DNA of 64,000 bases from contig CM030872.1 of assembly GCA_018105865.1 (NCBI GenBank), positions 8,778,516 to 8,842,515 on the forward strand. Reading direction: 5' to 3'. Position numbers and translations under genes: made by a program. The stretch is from Metaphire vulgaris. Taxonomy: Eukaryota > Annelida > Clitellata > Crassiclitellata > Megascolecidae. The notes under the pieces were generated by a model that saw only the letters and a list, made by a program, of their open reading frames with translations, was not told the origin of the DNA and made no database searches. Below, one piece after another: positions 34,181 to 48,328 of the stretch (its first letter is position 1; every line of letters starts with the position of its first letter).

Positions 34181-34638
34181 CGAATAGCAGTGTAATTTAT
34201 GTGGACCCCTATAATATTAGGCTTATGTCTCTTGAAATTTCACATTACCTTACCTAATTGCTAGTGCAACTGCTAGCCAATTTAAATAGCACTCCCCAAT
34301 CAATAGCACAATGAAATATTGCTCTACCAGTTGGCTATGTCAGATACATATATAGCACTGCATAATTGTAACTCAGTTACTAGAAGATTAAATGGTTCTG
34401 CAAGAATGCTAGTGGCTACAACTTTTCTGGCATTGCTCATCCTAAGTGCTAGTTCAGCAGCAGCTACAAATGTCCTTTGGAGTACTTTTTATATGCCACT
34501 TTAAATAGCAGTAACATCCTTAAATTGCATTGCAATTCTATGGAACCTCACCTCAATATTATGGCACTTTGAACTATCAATAATTATCAAAAATTGAGAG
34601 ACAAAACAATAAGTACAGATTTCTTTAATGCAACATTA

Positions 34639-35954
34639 TCACAAACTGATTAAATCTAAAGCTTCAGCAATATAATTATCATATTTGCTGCTGTAGATTT
34701 CTTCAATAGTATATAGAAAATGCACTTCATCTTCCTTTAGCCAAGCTCTGCTTCAACAATGTAATTATCTTACCTGCTTTTTTTATAACCAGCAGACAAT
34801 ATTTGGCAGCTTTGGCTTCAGTGACAATTTTTGTAGATGATTGCTTCAATGTCACATCATTTGCTTTCATTGTATCAGTTTTTTTCACACTCTCATAAAA
34901 ACAATTCTCAATTAAATATGAAAATAATTAAATACTATGCATTGATAACACTACTGTAATTCATTGACCATTGGACATGGCCTACTTACCACCGCTAATG
35001 CAACTCTTACCACGACCTCTTACCACCCCACCGACGACTGCAGCTGCGTTCATGTGTAAACGGATTTCTTCAGATGTCGACAACGTTTTCTTCTTTCTCC
35101 TTCCCTCTTCCCTCTTCGGAGGCTCTTCCCTCTTCTTCTTTCCTGGTGCATTAAATAAATACACAATTCACTCAATTGTTTGCGAAAATTCGAACAGATA
35201 AAACAAGCCAGCCAAGACCTATAGACCACCGACGTTCATTGCTAAAATGGCGCTATAGAAGTTCTCCGGCAAGTTAATTTGGGTCCCCGATGCTGTGGAA
35301 TCAGAATTCTATAATTTTGCGTCAAAATGTTTTAAATGTTCTGTCCCAGTCGTAGCCTAAAACAATTTTCGGAGTTGCTGAAATGTTCTTTTCAGAAAAT
35401 TAATTTCGAATTTACAGATCAGCAAATTCCCGCAACTCCCAGACTCGATTTAAAATTTGCCCTCCAGCATCACTGGACTCTGAATAGCTAGGGTAGCAGC
35501 CCCCAAATTTATGTTTCAACTGGCTCTGGCCATTTTATATGCTAGGCGGCGGGGGCGCGGACATATCTCAATCAAATATCGTTTAAAATTTACGATAAAA
35601 TCGTTTCAAATGCTTTCGCCCGTCGCCACACTTGTTCTTTGCTGTCGTTGACATGTTTCTATCGTTAAATTTTATCAAAATTATCGACAATTTTATTTAA
35701 TAAATTAACCCAAAAATTTCTAATTTTACCAACTTTTCGAGAAGCAGCCGAGAACTGATCACCAAGACGCCAAGCGTCGCCCGCGAAGACGCATCACCGC
35801 CGTCGAATGGCCTGGACGATGTATCCTTACGCAAAATTTTCTTTAGTCCAAACGTACTTCTTGCTTGGACTCCGCAACCTCTGCAATACACAATAAAAAC
35901 CTGGAAATTAGCACGTAAATTATTATCAATAACAAACGTTTTAAAATATGACAT
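34639..35954 (-). CDS. Possible small Lys-rich protein gene (4-exon model)
   Basis: A phase-consistent model starts at ATG 35954 in good context (gaccATGt). The exons are 35954-35831 (donor gtaagg), 35142-35024 (acceptor atgcaccag, donor gtaaga), 34891-34774 (donor gtaaga) and 34700-34639 with a TGA. It encodes a basic stretch (KKKREEPPKREEGRRKKKTL) followed by a helical tail (STKIVTEAKAAKYCLLVIKK). I do not recognise the protein. An alternative phase-1 donor (gtaagt) exists after 34990. The third exon could instead splice onward into the 117-bp units, which accept the same phase. Confidence 0.35.
34774..34891 (-). CDS. Exon-like segment upstream of the repeat arrays
   Basis: Open frame ESVKKTDTMKANDVTLKQSS then TKIVTEAKAAKYCLLVIKKA, strong donor gtaaga. 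The acceptor could also be at 34907, in the same phase. Confidence 0.4.
35024..35142 (-). CDS. Lys-rich exon of the unresolved gene
   Basis: The best-supported exon of this region: a clean acceptor, two strong alternative donors, and a basic frame ending EEIRLHMNAAAVVGGV in CpG-richer sequence than its surroundings. Confidence 0.45.
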
Positions 35955-35959
35955 GGTCT

Positions 35960-36560
35960 CGGACGCTCAGTAGTTTGATCTTGAGCAGTTGGTCAAGCGA
36001 AAGAGTGGGACTCTTTTTTTAACGAAATGTAGGACTGCAGTATGACCAAAAAATTATAGACGCTAATACGCTATAGCTTTACGCATTGGGCAACCACAAC
36101 GCTTCCGGATCCACACTCATTCTGTCTCACTGAACAACTTCAATGTTCTGTCGACAGAGACTTTGCTATAGCCGACTCTGCGCAAATACAGAAGAAGACA
36201 GTTTCCTTCTCGCTAATGCAACTAGGCTATCACTGACCGCTTTTTCGTGTCGAGCTAGAAACTGAAGCCATGATGTCATTACTTTGAAAATATTACTAAA
36301 TATTTATTACACGTGACTCTTTAGAACCAGCCATAAAGCCGTATGAGAACAGAAATAATTCGTACAATGTTCTACGTATGAAGTAAATTACTTTTGCCAA
36401 CTAATGTGGTCCAACATGAGCTACTCTTTTTATGGCCACCCTGTTTACGAAACGCGATGACGCGTCACTGGCGTATTCTTGCGCCAAATTTGCTTTGGTG
36501 CAAATGAACTTCTTTTTGCACTCCGTGACTCCTACAAAAATCATCATCATCATCACCGTC
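35960..36560. other. Possible promoter-side sequence, no gene seen
   Basis: Mixed-composition sequence upstream of the candidate ATG at 35954. Nothing coding was recognised. Confidence 0.25.
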
Positions 36561-36566
36561 ATCATC

Positions 36567-36910
36567 GTGCCAGTGGCGACCCCAGATTTTGCATGTGGGG
36601 GCTGTTGGTGTGGCAACTTCTAAGCATGAGGGCCAAGGGCGTAGCGACGGGGGTACATCGGTATATATACCCCCAAAATAAGTCTACCTTAAAGTTTTTA
36701 ATGTGATTTATATGTAATTATTTGTGGTTTATAGTTAGTGGTTACCCCCCACCCCAATATTTATACCCCAAATCAAATTCTTGGTTACACCCCTGATGAT
36801 GGCCAACTATTTTTCATACATCTTGACTAGTCCTGTTACTCAGAATGAGTGCACTAAAGTAGGCTACGGGAGGCCAGGCATTCAATAGGGGCACGGCCCC
36901 TTGTTGACCG
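36567..36910. mobile_element. Decayed family C MITE holding a nested element
   Basis: It starts cagtggcgaccccagatttt and shares ctgttggtgtggcaacttct and aggccaggcattcaat with the elements at 20131 and 63333. It is split by the family A MITE at 36634-36795. Confidence 0.6.
36634..36795. mobile_element. hAT-like MITE, family A (copy 5, nested)
   Basis: Ends CAAGGGCGTAGCGACG and GGTTACACCCCTG. Flanks ATGAGGGC and ATGATGGC match at 7 of 8. Confidence 0.8.
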
Positions 36911-37011
36911 CCTCTGCCAACTCCTTAGCGACAATTACCAAGTGAGTAACGGTCGTCCCAAGAAATCTAGGTCTCCTGTTAATCTCTCTATTTTTATGGA
37001 AATTCCCAGGG

Positions 37012-37078
37012 GCGGTTCCACGTTGGGGACGACTGGGGATGCATCCCCCACCGGCCCACCAAAGATGCGTCTTCACTG
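37012..37078. repeat. Family B MITE fragment
   Basis: ggggcggttccacgttgggg and gatgcatcccccaccgg match the left end of the element at 15998. Confidence 0.6.
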
Positions 37079-37668
37079 GAAGATGATCGTCTAAACGGAT
37101 TAGCCGTGATGTATATCCACAAAGATAAGGTCATATCCATAGACAATGTCATCGACAAATTCACTTCCAGCAATAGAAAACTCGATTTAGCATTGTGACT
37201 TTGTACATTGAACCAGACTAAAATGGCTTTTATACATTGTCAATTCTGAACATTATATTTCATAAATCAAATCTACAGATTTCTTCTAAACCATTTACAT
37301 ATAATTCCTCTGACAATTGGAAAGTCCTGAAGTCCTAAAGACAATGAGCTACAACTTAGAACAGAATCCTATACACACTCTATACAAAGCATGGGGGAAA
37401 TTTCATGTTGTCATTTAATTAACTTATCTACAATAATGAAACAATTAAAAAATCTTGGTGCGACTCCCAAATACCACTTGGCAACCCTTTATTCTACAAC
37501 AATAACTGTCAAAGCCATCATTAGGATTAGGAATAACATAACTGAAGCTGCTGCTAAAACCACACATTGTACTGACAATTGGCTGGAAGTACTTTAAAAA
37601 TTGTGGAGTTTAAAATAAAAACCAGTATGCTCTGGAAAATATTACAAAACTCATCCAATGGTTGATGT

Positions 37669-37748
37669 TTAACCCCTTAACCGTGTATTTAACTGTAACT
37701 CAATGTAAAATGGACGGATATATCCGGGATCCCCAGTTAAGGGGTTAA
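37669..37748. mobile_element. TTAA-flanked mini-MITE, copy 2
   Basis: It shares the core acggatatatccgggatcc and the ends TTAACCCCTTAA with 14623-14690. Confidence 0.7.
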
Positions 37749-38014
37749 ATGGTCTCGAGACAGTCACATAAATTTAAGAAACATTGTCAACATTGATTAA
37801 TGCTTTCTAATAATAAATACCTACAGTTGAAAGTCTGTGCACACATATTTAATAGGCAAAACAAATTAGATTGCCTATCAACAGACAGTCTTTTCCTAAA
37901 ATATATTTGTAAAATTATTTTTAGATAACAATGAAACTACAGACACAAATGCAGTGGAAAACTATTAACTGAAAAATCTAAAGAGAAGCAGCAATTGACA
38001 TAAATTTACTAACA

Positions 38015-38020
38015 TTTATT
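38015..38020 (-). terminator. Candidate poly(A) signal of centlein
   Basis: AATAAA on the minus strand about 270 nt after the stop codon at 38293. Motif only. Confidence 0.4.
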
Positions 38021-38292
38021 AACAAACAAAATGCACAAGTGTTTTAACATTTACTCTAATTTAAGGACTTAATTACTAGGTGATTAGCCTTGCATTGTTT
38101 AATAACACATAAATTCTGGTTCTGACAGAGCCAAGTGAGTTTGCTTTTTTGGGAAACACAACAAAGACTGCCAAAACATTTTTGTAAGAGCAATTCATAC
38201 CAAATAACTTGGATTATGCAGTAATAATAACAATAATGGGGGCTGAGTGTGCAAGATGCACTGATATTTCTTCAACAGTCATGTACAGACTT

Positions 38293-38379
38293 TCACAAAG
38301 TGGAGATCTGGGCAGCCAGGTTACATCTTTCCTCTACTTTTTCTACAAACAGACGAACGAGCTTTGCAGCAAACTCACT
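38293..38379 (-). CDS. CNTLN: centlein exon 34 (stop)
   Basis: Acceptor gactgttgtag, phase 0; [20 protein letters not shown], then TGA at 38295-38293. Confidence 0.86.
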   Translation of the reverse strand, partial: SEFAAKLVRLFVEKVEERCNLAAQISTL

Positions 38380-38917
38380 CTACAACAGTCAAACCCAAAA
38401 GAAATTAGTCCACGAACGTTATTAAAATATATAGTCATGCAATAAAGTAAGGAATTAATAAATGGAAAAATTAATGCCACTTTTGCTCTGTTCTATTCTG
38501 CCAGAAAAATGCCAAAATGAACAAATAACATTAAGGAATGCTTACATCCGACTGCAGCAATGTCTCACATTTCTTTGCCCATTTCACGTCATCTCCAGAA
38601 CACAGCTTCAGGTTTTCCTCCTCCTAAATAACAATCGGATATGTGAGGCAAATAAAATTGACACAAATTTTAAAAATTAACCAAAATAGTAGACCCATAG
38701 GACACTGGTATTGACACTACATGTACACAATCTATGTAATCACTAATCAGCATTTTCAAAAGACTGAAAGACGATGATATCAATTTCTATGCCAAAATAG
38801 ATGTTCAAATACTAAGTATCACAATAATTATCATAATGATATATATATATATACCACAACAAATTCCCTGTATCTGAATCTTTTAGCTGTTACAATATGC
38901 CACCATAATAATTCCCG

Positions 38918-38967
<50 letters not shown>

Positions 38968-39827
38968 CTATCAAAATTATGATGCCACAGTGTACATAGT
39001 ATCATTATCAAAAAGCAACGTGAGGTATTATTATAATTACCAATCATCATAATACCTCGTCGCTGTCGTTGTGGCCTGATACACTCAATATATCGGTCAA
39101 ATCCGTCTCGGTGATATTAAGAATTTCGCAGGCGCGTTGCTGTGCTAGCGTTGACGATGACTCAGCGAGCATCGCTCTTGCTCGCTCCCTCCTACGAGCT
39201 TCAACTCGGCGACTCTTCAGGAAAAGTCGACTCTGTCGCAGGCCTTCGAGTAACGACTGAGACAGCATCTGGTCGTACAAGAACAAGAACATGAAGAAGA
39301 AAATCAGGTTAAAGTGTAATGTCAGACAGAAAACGACGCAAAAGTTGCGGCCCAAATCACAGTAAGTGAAATTCTACAGATTGCAGCCCTTTTTGCTGAA
39401 GAATATTACACCAAACTAACATGCAGCAACATCAACAAAAATAATACTAAAATACTAATATATTGTGGTTGAAACAAAATAGCATTATACTTGATAATAG
39501 TCATCGCAACAAGCTGAAAAATTCATAAATAAATTTTAAATAGCAATGTTCAAGCAAATCACGCACAATAACAATATGTCACAACATACATTCGTGGAAA
39601 TCAACTCTTAACAAATCTAGCATTTAAAACAGCTAAGTTCGAGGACAGGTCGGTCGCACGGGGCAATCCAGAACTGTGGAACTCATTACTGGACTATGTT
39701 ACAGACTCTGACTCCCTCGGACTTTCCCTAAGTAATCTTAAGACTCACCTATTCACCATCGGGTATATGTAGTATTGTAAAGCACTCTTGTCTTTGGTCA
39801 TTTTTGCCATGCTTTTAATAATAATAG

Positions 39828-39877
<50 letters not shown>

Positions 39878-40003
39878 GACAATTTCTATAGCATAGTAGC
39901 AAGGCTTATGCCTACAACAAGAGCACTTACACACATAAATCATATCCAAGCTTATTATCCAAGCTTATTGCACTACATAAATTGTCCAGCTAATAAAAAT
40001 AAC

Positions 40004-40036
<33 letters not shown>

Positions 40037-43000
40037 TTTAAAAAACCAAAAATACAAACAAACTGCAAAAATGTTATTAAAATCTTTCGAAAACAAGCAC
40101 TTTTACAACCCTGACAATACAGCAACACCGAAAAGGCAAACCAGTTCACAGACAGTCACTTTAAACGGGGACCAAAGCAGAGATTACTTACTTTCACAAA
40201 CGAAGAGCATTCCTGAAGCCGACCTTCGGCAAACGTCAGACGGGATTGAGCCACTTTGACTGCCGCTTCTGTCTGGGCAGCCAGGCGCTCAAGGTGCGAA
40301 CTGGCACTTTTTTCCGTCGCGGCAACAGCACCTTGCAGGCTGCAATTAATTCTCTGTAGGTCGGCCACTACTTTGGCCTAGAGCAAACAAAAACATCACC
40401 CAGGTCAGTTCAGTGGGCTGGTAGAAAGTTTGTCTATTGCAACAGGGACTGGTTGTATTTGTTAATTCTTTTTCCTATACTATGACCTTGAATATATCAT
40501 GAAATATAAATGCAGGCTGAACCAATTCTATATAGTTTTCTTTATTCTGTGTTAATCCAGAGAGAAATGGAAGTCCATAGTCGTCACCGTAGAAATACAT
40601 GACATCAAAAGAAGAAAAAGAAAAAGAAGGGGAAGTAGAAGTAGAAGAAGTAGGAGAAGTAGAAGAAAGAAAAAGACAAAGAAGGAGGAGAATATGAAGG
40701 AGGAGGAGGAGGAGGAGAAGAAGAAGGTTCTATGTTGTATGTGTGGAAATGTTACAAATGTTAGAAAAGTGACATTCACATGAGAAAATATTTATAAACT
40801 TCTAACTGTTTTGATTTGTTCTCAATTTTCTCAACTCATGTCGCATACCACCACTTTGAGAAGCACAAAACTAGCTACTTAAAAAAAGCCATCCAAATTT
40901 CAGATCTCCTTCTAATTAGCTTTACTTCTTCAGTCACTCACTGCTCTGTATTCTCCAATTATAGGAACCCAAAATCTAATTTTAAAACTATCATAGCTTC
41001 ATCACAGATATGGAATGAGACAATTAGAGGTTTTTAACCCCTTTACCGGCTGTGATGCACATACGCATCCATTTTACATCACATTACAAATAAATGGCCA
41101 GTAAAGAGGTTAAACGTTGGAGCACTTTATTGTAAACTATCTAAATATTGACAGCAGAGCTGTATTTGAGGCTTGATTTAAAAATTTGGGTAAATCTTAA
41201 AGTATTAACCCTTTCATTCCATGGCAACCCACCTTCCCCCATACTGGCATAGGTAAAGTGAAATTACAACACAGTGCATTTACCATAAATACCACTGCCG
41301 CATTCTGGACTGCCATGCGTTATTGATATATGTAACCCTTCAGCCAAAAGGGTCACAGAAAACAGCTAGGTTTCGTAGCAAAAGGGTTAAATGTCGCAGA
41401 GAAACGCGCGCCTTACTTTCTTGTCAATTTCTTCGGACAATTTCTTGATCGTCGAGTGCAAATCAAACTTTTCTTTGCTCACTACTGAAATTCGTTTTGA
41501 GAGACAATCGACCTGTGAAATGTTTAGAAAAATTCATGTAATGTAATGTAATGGACCATTTATATAGCACCTCTCCCGATTTAGAATCACTCAGAAGTAT
41601 CCCGTAAACTATAGTAAAAAATAATACTCACTAATTATTTAAAATATAACGAATAAACTAAAACCAAATGAAAATCAAATACTGGTAATCCAGAAGAAGG
41701 TTCAAAAACCAAAACTTTGTGACTAAGAAACTGAAATTCAACTCAGATTCACTTAAAGCCAAAATAAATTATATATATACACATACATATTAAGAGTGCA
41801 ACTACCAAAGCTTCCAGCTTACTTACTTAAACCTGCTTAATAAATGTGGATCAGTTAATATTTGCATTTTTACATTATCATAGGAAAGTACCGGTAACTA
41901 TTATAATATTAACAGACTCTCAAGCACATACTGTATACTATATAGACCTACTAATCAATTTATAAACAACAATAATACATCACAGAACACTGGAAAGATT
42001 TACTCACTTTCGTCTTTAAACGATAATTTTCTTCAGACAAACTCTTCAACTTCGATTCAACTTCAATCTAATAATGCATATGAATAACTAACTCATTTAC
42101 TAAAAAATTATATGGCTTCCAATCATGTATAAATCTACAAATGCAACAATTCCAAAAGAAACTATGGATCAATATGTGCATCAATCAATCAATCAATCAA
42201 TCAGTCAATCAATAGGTCAATCAACTTGCATGGTGTCATTATCATAATGCCTAGGGCATCTGCTGATGGAATACAGAGCATACTATAAGCCAGATTACAG
42301 GTCTAAGTCAGGCAAGAAAGGCAAAAATGAGCTACAAAAACTGTAACCATCATGTCCAAGTCTGTTTCCTCATCGGCAGTCGTCAGTTTCAGCTTATAAT
42401 CTTCGATCAGAGATCTCTTGTTGCTGAGATCTTGCTCCAGTCGGTCATTACTAAGCAAAGAAAGACAGTTAATCAAAAACAGAGACATGAATACATCACT
42501 AATAATCACAGTACTGTAAACATGTATCATTCAGTGACAAAAAGTTTCTTTGTTAACCATTTAGAAGCATTTTATAGCCCGAATAACACTTTAATAACAC
42601 TTTCAAGGAAACAAAATACAAGACAGAGACATTGTAACAGTCTATTTGCTGCTTCATCTCCTTTAATTTAACTCTTTTTAAAATTAAGTTCATTTGGTGT
42701 CCAAGATAAATTCAAACTATGCGACAAGTAGTGACTTCAATTTTCCAAACGCACTGAAAACACATAGCAGACATCTTTGGGGCTAAGCAATAATCTGCTA
42801 AATGGAATAATAACATAAATCTGTTTAGGCCAACAACCTACTAGATCACAATATGCAAACAAAGAATAAGGACAACAAAAGAGACAACAATAAACACGAA
42901 TGTAACAGTAAGAGCGCTACTACATGGCGTTGTACGGCGCTATAGAAGTCATCGAGAAAGATAACAGACAAAAGAATACAAAAGCAGAAGAATATCAACA

Positions 43001-43148
43001 ATGTCAAGATAACGAGAATGAATACGAGAAACATTTGAAGTGCAAACCATCACAGAAATTATCTTTAAATTTCAGACAAGATAACAATACAGAAGAAACA
43101 TCTAACTGTAAAAAATAAGAAAAAAATATAAGTAATAGCAGTAGTAGC

Positions 43149-43194
<46 letters not shown>

Positions 43195-43240
43195 ATAATA
43201 ATAGTAGTAGTAGTAGTAGTAGTAGTAGTGATAATAATAA

Positions 43241-43271
<31 letters not shown>

Positions 43272-46200
43272 TGTATTAATAGTAGTAGTAGTAGTTGTTG
43301 TTGTTGTAGTTGTAGTGGCAGTAGTAGTATGGAAGTTGTCAGTTTACCGCTGGGTTAACTGCAGTATTTTCTCCTGTTGCTTCTGGTTGTCTGATCTCAG
43401 TTGCTTTATGATTTCCAATTGTTTAGACAGAGCACCGGTTGAAGCCTACATGAACAGCGTAAAAATCAAAAGTCTCAAAGCACTGTAAGAAATTCACTCA
43501 GAAATACTAAGCAACAAAGATCATCATCGCAAATTTCCATTTAAAAAGTGTATAAGTTTAATAAATGCTTCAAATTATATTTTATATGATTAAACAATTA
43601 AACTTCTATATAACCAGCAATATAATCTTTTCACATAAGGCTACAACAGTTATTTCTATAATACAGGAAGGTGGAAAATGCTTGCATATAGTGGAAAACA
43701 GGGGAAAATTATGTGTTTAACAAAGTATTTATTCTCTGGACATTGCTGAAAAGCTATAAAAAGATCTGCTGTGCATAAAGATATTGGATTTTTATTGGTC
43801 AGTGTAGTGTCAATATTTTTCATATTTGAAGGAAATGAGCCAAGCTCTTTGGATGAAGGAAAAAGTCATAAACTGTAAAGATTTTGACTTTGACTTTATT
43901 TATTTCAATTTCAACTCAGAAATACATTTAAATGCTCGGTACATACATCGTTTCAAAAATGCATGATACTGTACGTATATTATTTTCACATACTTGATAT
44001 ATACATCATTTTGCACAAACAGAAGAAAAAATATACAGGGTTCATTTACAAAAGAAAGGATAACATTAATAAATTCAATGTATTTTAACAAAACAAAAAT
44101 TCATAAATTACCTTCAGTCTGTTGTGAAGGCTTGTCCATTCCTGATCTGATCGCCCAGAGCAACTACTTCCTTCGAATGTATATTCCGACATCTTTGTCT
44201 CCAGCGTCTCTTTTTCGGCTTTCAACCTGTCCACTTCTGCTGTCAACCTCTGCAAAAATATCCTGTTTAATAGTACTGGGATATGTTTCAGCACAGCATT
44301 GTGCAGTTTATTGCTTCAACCAACAGCTATAGAAAAACTTAACCATTAATTTAAGTTAATTCAGAAAATACATCAAAGCAATACCTAAGAAATGCAAACT
44401 CTCATTGAAACCAAGAATCGTAGCTTCAAGCCCAGAACTAATTTTACTACAACAGCAAAATTAAAATTGCAAAACTGAAAATTTTCGATTTATGTGACGA
44501 TGACAACGATGATGATGATGGTGATGATGATGATGCACTGCGAAAACAGTCATTCATTAGATTATGGATCCAACAGCAGTTTGGCTGATAACATGTTAAA
44601 CAAAACCAAATGAACACACACAATCGTTTGGCTTTCAAACCTGAGTAGCGAGTTTCCCAGATTGAATTTTCTGATTTGCATGGTTCAGCTGCTCCTGTAG
44701 ACTGTCCAGATCTTTCTTCTGCTTCTCAGAATTTGACACAGCAGTTTCCTTTGCCACCTTCAGAACGTCAACCTGACAGAACAATTAAATCCACCTTACA
44801 ATGCAATGTAATGTAATGTAAAAAAGGTACAGGTAGGTCCTGTACTCGAGTCCGAGCGTTGGGTTCCAGCGCTTATCTCCGGCCTGGGCAATCAGCGACG
44901 TAGGTGGTATAAGCCATCTCTGGGGGTAGGTTGCCATTACTTTCCCCAGACCCACGTTTTACCTCGCAGCTGAACGCTGCTCCTCAGTTTACCACCGCCC
45001 TCTAGCGAGTAAGGCTGAGTCGACCTTAGGGCTCCCACGGGACTTGAACCTACGACCTTCTGCTCCATCATCCAGCATTGTTACCACTCTTCTAACTTCC
45101 TTACAATGTAGCATTTGTATAGCACCAGTGGTGTGGTCAAGAGTGGTGGACGTCAGCTAATGAAACAGCAACAGTAACTAAACCGCTTGCTCAGAACCCT
45201 CTTGTAACTTAAAATTCATCGCGCGAACATACCTGACGCAGAAGTGACACGATTCTTTGCTTCAAGGAAGCGATCTTTTTAGATGACGAAGCACCAGGCA
45301 GATGAACCACAGCAGGCTTTTGTAATGGCTCGTTCATAGAAACAGAAGGCACTTCGTTTTCACCTGGCAGTGAAGAACAATAAAAACTTTACCATATCTG
45401 TTTGACCAGCACTATGCCAAGGCAAATCCACAAAAACAACAGTATCATGGATATAACCATTAAGTTAATTAAACAAATTCACAAACTGTTTATCCATAAA
45501 CAGTTTGTGAATATAAATATACAGTTTGTGAAACATAAACTGTTTATTCACAAACTGTTTATCCATTTTTCTGAACATTCTTTGAGAACTAATGACACAT
45601 CAGGAAAGAAAAAATGCAGTTAACCCTTTTGCCACGGCAATCTGTATAACCAATACATTATGAAGCAGAAATATCGACCTTACATTGACTGGACCCTCTT
45701 GCCTTTGGAATGCCTTTAACCCATCCATTCAGGAATCACTTCTTACTCCCTCGCCCCGTTCAATGCGAAAGCTAAAGTCTCACTACTTTACCATGCAACT
45801 CCAACGCCAGGAGCGTCTCTGAGTAGAAATAGAAGAGGTGCTATATAAAAGCTACATTACATTACGTTGCATTACAAAGGTTAAGACATAAGCTCAAGTT
45901 ACTGTATCGAATAAATTTAGAATATTTTAGCACCAACAATATCATTTACATCTAACTGGCTTCTGTCAACGAAACGTCACCACGAAACAAATTTCACTAA
46001 ATATCGCAAAAAATCAGGGAAAAAAACTGTCACTAACCTGCACTCTGTCTTGCAGAATTATTCTCATTTAGGAAACCCTTAGCTACAGACAAGACATACT
46101 GCTTAATCGCATGTTTCTGAAAAACATCATAACAAATACAAAGATTAATACCAGTGGAAGAGATTGGTTGTATAAATGTACACTCCATACTCCATACTAT

Positions 46201-47003
46201 ACTACTCCAGGAGTCCATAGGCTCAGCGCCTGTACGGAGAACTGAAGGGTCAGCGCCTTCAGTTTTACATAGCAAAGGCTGAATGAGGGCGGTTGCCAGC
46301 CTTTCCCTCGCCACCTTTCCTTCCACCGAGTTAACACCCGATGTACTCATTCACAGCGGAGTCGACTGGGGGCGCTTGGGACAGAAACAACCGAAAAGTT
46401 TCTGCCGCTGCCGGGAGTTGAACCACGGACCTCAAGATTGGCAGACCAGTGCGCTGACCACTGCTCCACCGCACACTCAGTGCTCGTTCATAATCAGTTC
46501 AGTGTCTCTCCACAACACAGACAGTTCTGGCTTTCAAACGAAACACAACGGTGCAGAAACACAAAGAAATACGCCCTACCTGACGAACTGTCAACGCCGG
46601 CTTCTTCCTTGCCACTGTCTTTCCATCGGGAAACCTTTTCCGATCGTCAAACTGCGTTGCTTCGTCGAGTGACAGGGAGTCGTTAGGCCGCAAATCGCGG
46701 ACAACCGAGCGACCAAACTTATTGGCGCTCGTCGATGATTGCGACACACTTAACGAAGTATTGCAGTCGGACTCCGAACTCTTGTCGGTACCGCTGCAAC
46801 AGAAATTCTGACATTGTCATCCAAATCCATTGACATGTCAGTAAAGACACTAGAAGCATTTAAACAAGAAGTGTATGTTCGTAGTTATCCAGAACATTGA
46901 TCATTGTCGGACATACTGTATTTTCAATTGTTAGGTGTCCTAGCAGTACTTGTACTATATGCCACTATACTGTAATCAGTTCATGATTATGATTATGACT
47001 ACA

Positions 47004-47061
<58 letters not shown>

Positions 47062-47481
47062 TACTTTACCCTGCAACTCCAATGCTAGGAGCGCCTCTTG
47101 AGTAGAAATAGAAGAGGCGCTATACAAATGTCACATTACATTACATTACATAACTGTCTAATATTTTTCTCTATTATCAAGCTAATGCCAAACAAGTTTG
47201 AAAGTTTAAAAGTCTACCTTTCAGACAGATTCTGCCATTCATTTTTCTCTTCGTTTCGATAAGTTCTTTGATGCAGATTAGATTTGGAAGTTTTCTGTTC
47301 AATAATTATTAATTTATCATTAATTATAAATAAGAATATAGTAATCTTCCTAGAATAGTCGTTATGTTACCAAGGGCTCAATAATGGCACACATGAAAAA
47401 TACCAATGGCTGAAAGTAATTAAAAATACAATGTTTTTCATAATTGGAATTACGTCTTTTAGATCTAGTCTTATCATATTT

Positions 47482-47523
<42 letters not shown>

Positions 47524-47872
47524 CATACATCCATCCATCCATCCATCCATCCATCCATACATCCATCCATCCATACATACATATATCTATTTATCTGTCT
47601 GTCTGTCTGTCTATCTATCTATACAGGACACTTTATAGAGTGCCGTAAACACGACAAGACCAAAGCGCCTTACAGCCAAATTTTAGATCTAACCTTAAGA
47701 CATACCTGTTTCACTTGGCCTATCGTCCTTAGAATGCTCCCCTCCTGATCTGAATGACCTTTCTGGCTTGACCTGGCTCTAACTCTAACTGGATAGATTT
47801 GGTGCGCCATCAGCTGATACCCTAGGGATTTATAAGCCGAGGCGCATTAGTTCCATTATGCGCCCAGAAATG

Positions 47873-47903
<31 letters not shown>

Positions 47904-48268
47904 AGTGATGCCACAGAAGTCAATTGAATGATTGATTGATTTGATTGATTGAATCCAAAAATCAAAGCAAAACCTGTCTTGTCGTCTGTGTTTTAACTGT
48001 TTTGCAAGACATCGTCCTCTTCCGTAACTTTCTGTGTAGGCTGCAATAAAACGTAAGTAGAAATAGAAATTTCAATCAGCAAATTCAATCAAATTACACT
48101 TCTTTATGCAGTCATTCCTAACCATGTAAGCATCATTGAAGAATAGTCAATTTCAATCATATTAGGCAATTGTGTCTTGACACATAATGCAAGTCTTCAA
48201 GTGATGATGATATGAAACTTCAAAATGTTGCCTCAAACAAGTGCTAGTCAAAATAACGGAATAGCTAT

Positions 48269-48328
<60 letters not shown>

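Larger units (their letters stand above)
37080..38290. other. Region 3' of centlein
   Basis: AT-rich, with a mini-MITE at 37669-37748 and a poly(A) signal candidate. A plus-strand ORF at 37391-37597 has no recognised domain and is not called. Confidence 0.4.

Noticed and set aside
35235..35363. Possible plus-strand exon (GKLIWVPDAVESEFYNF)
   Set aside because: It is only 33 codons, with no partner exon or recognised family.
47431..47748. 105-codon plus-strand ORF rich in Ile/Ser/Tyr
   Set aside because: It is built on the TATC/CATC repeats. Only its last 20 residues, from a LINE end, are meaningful.
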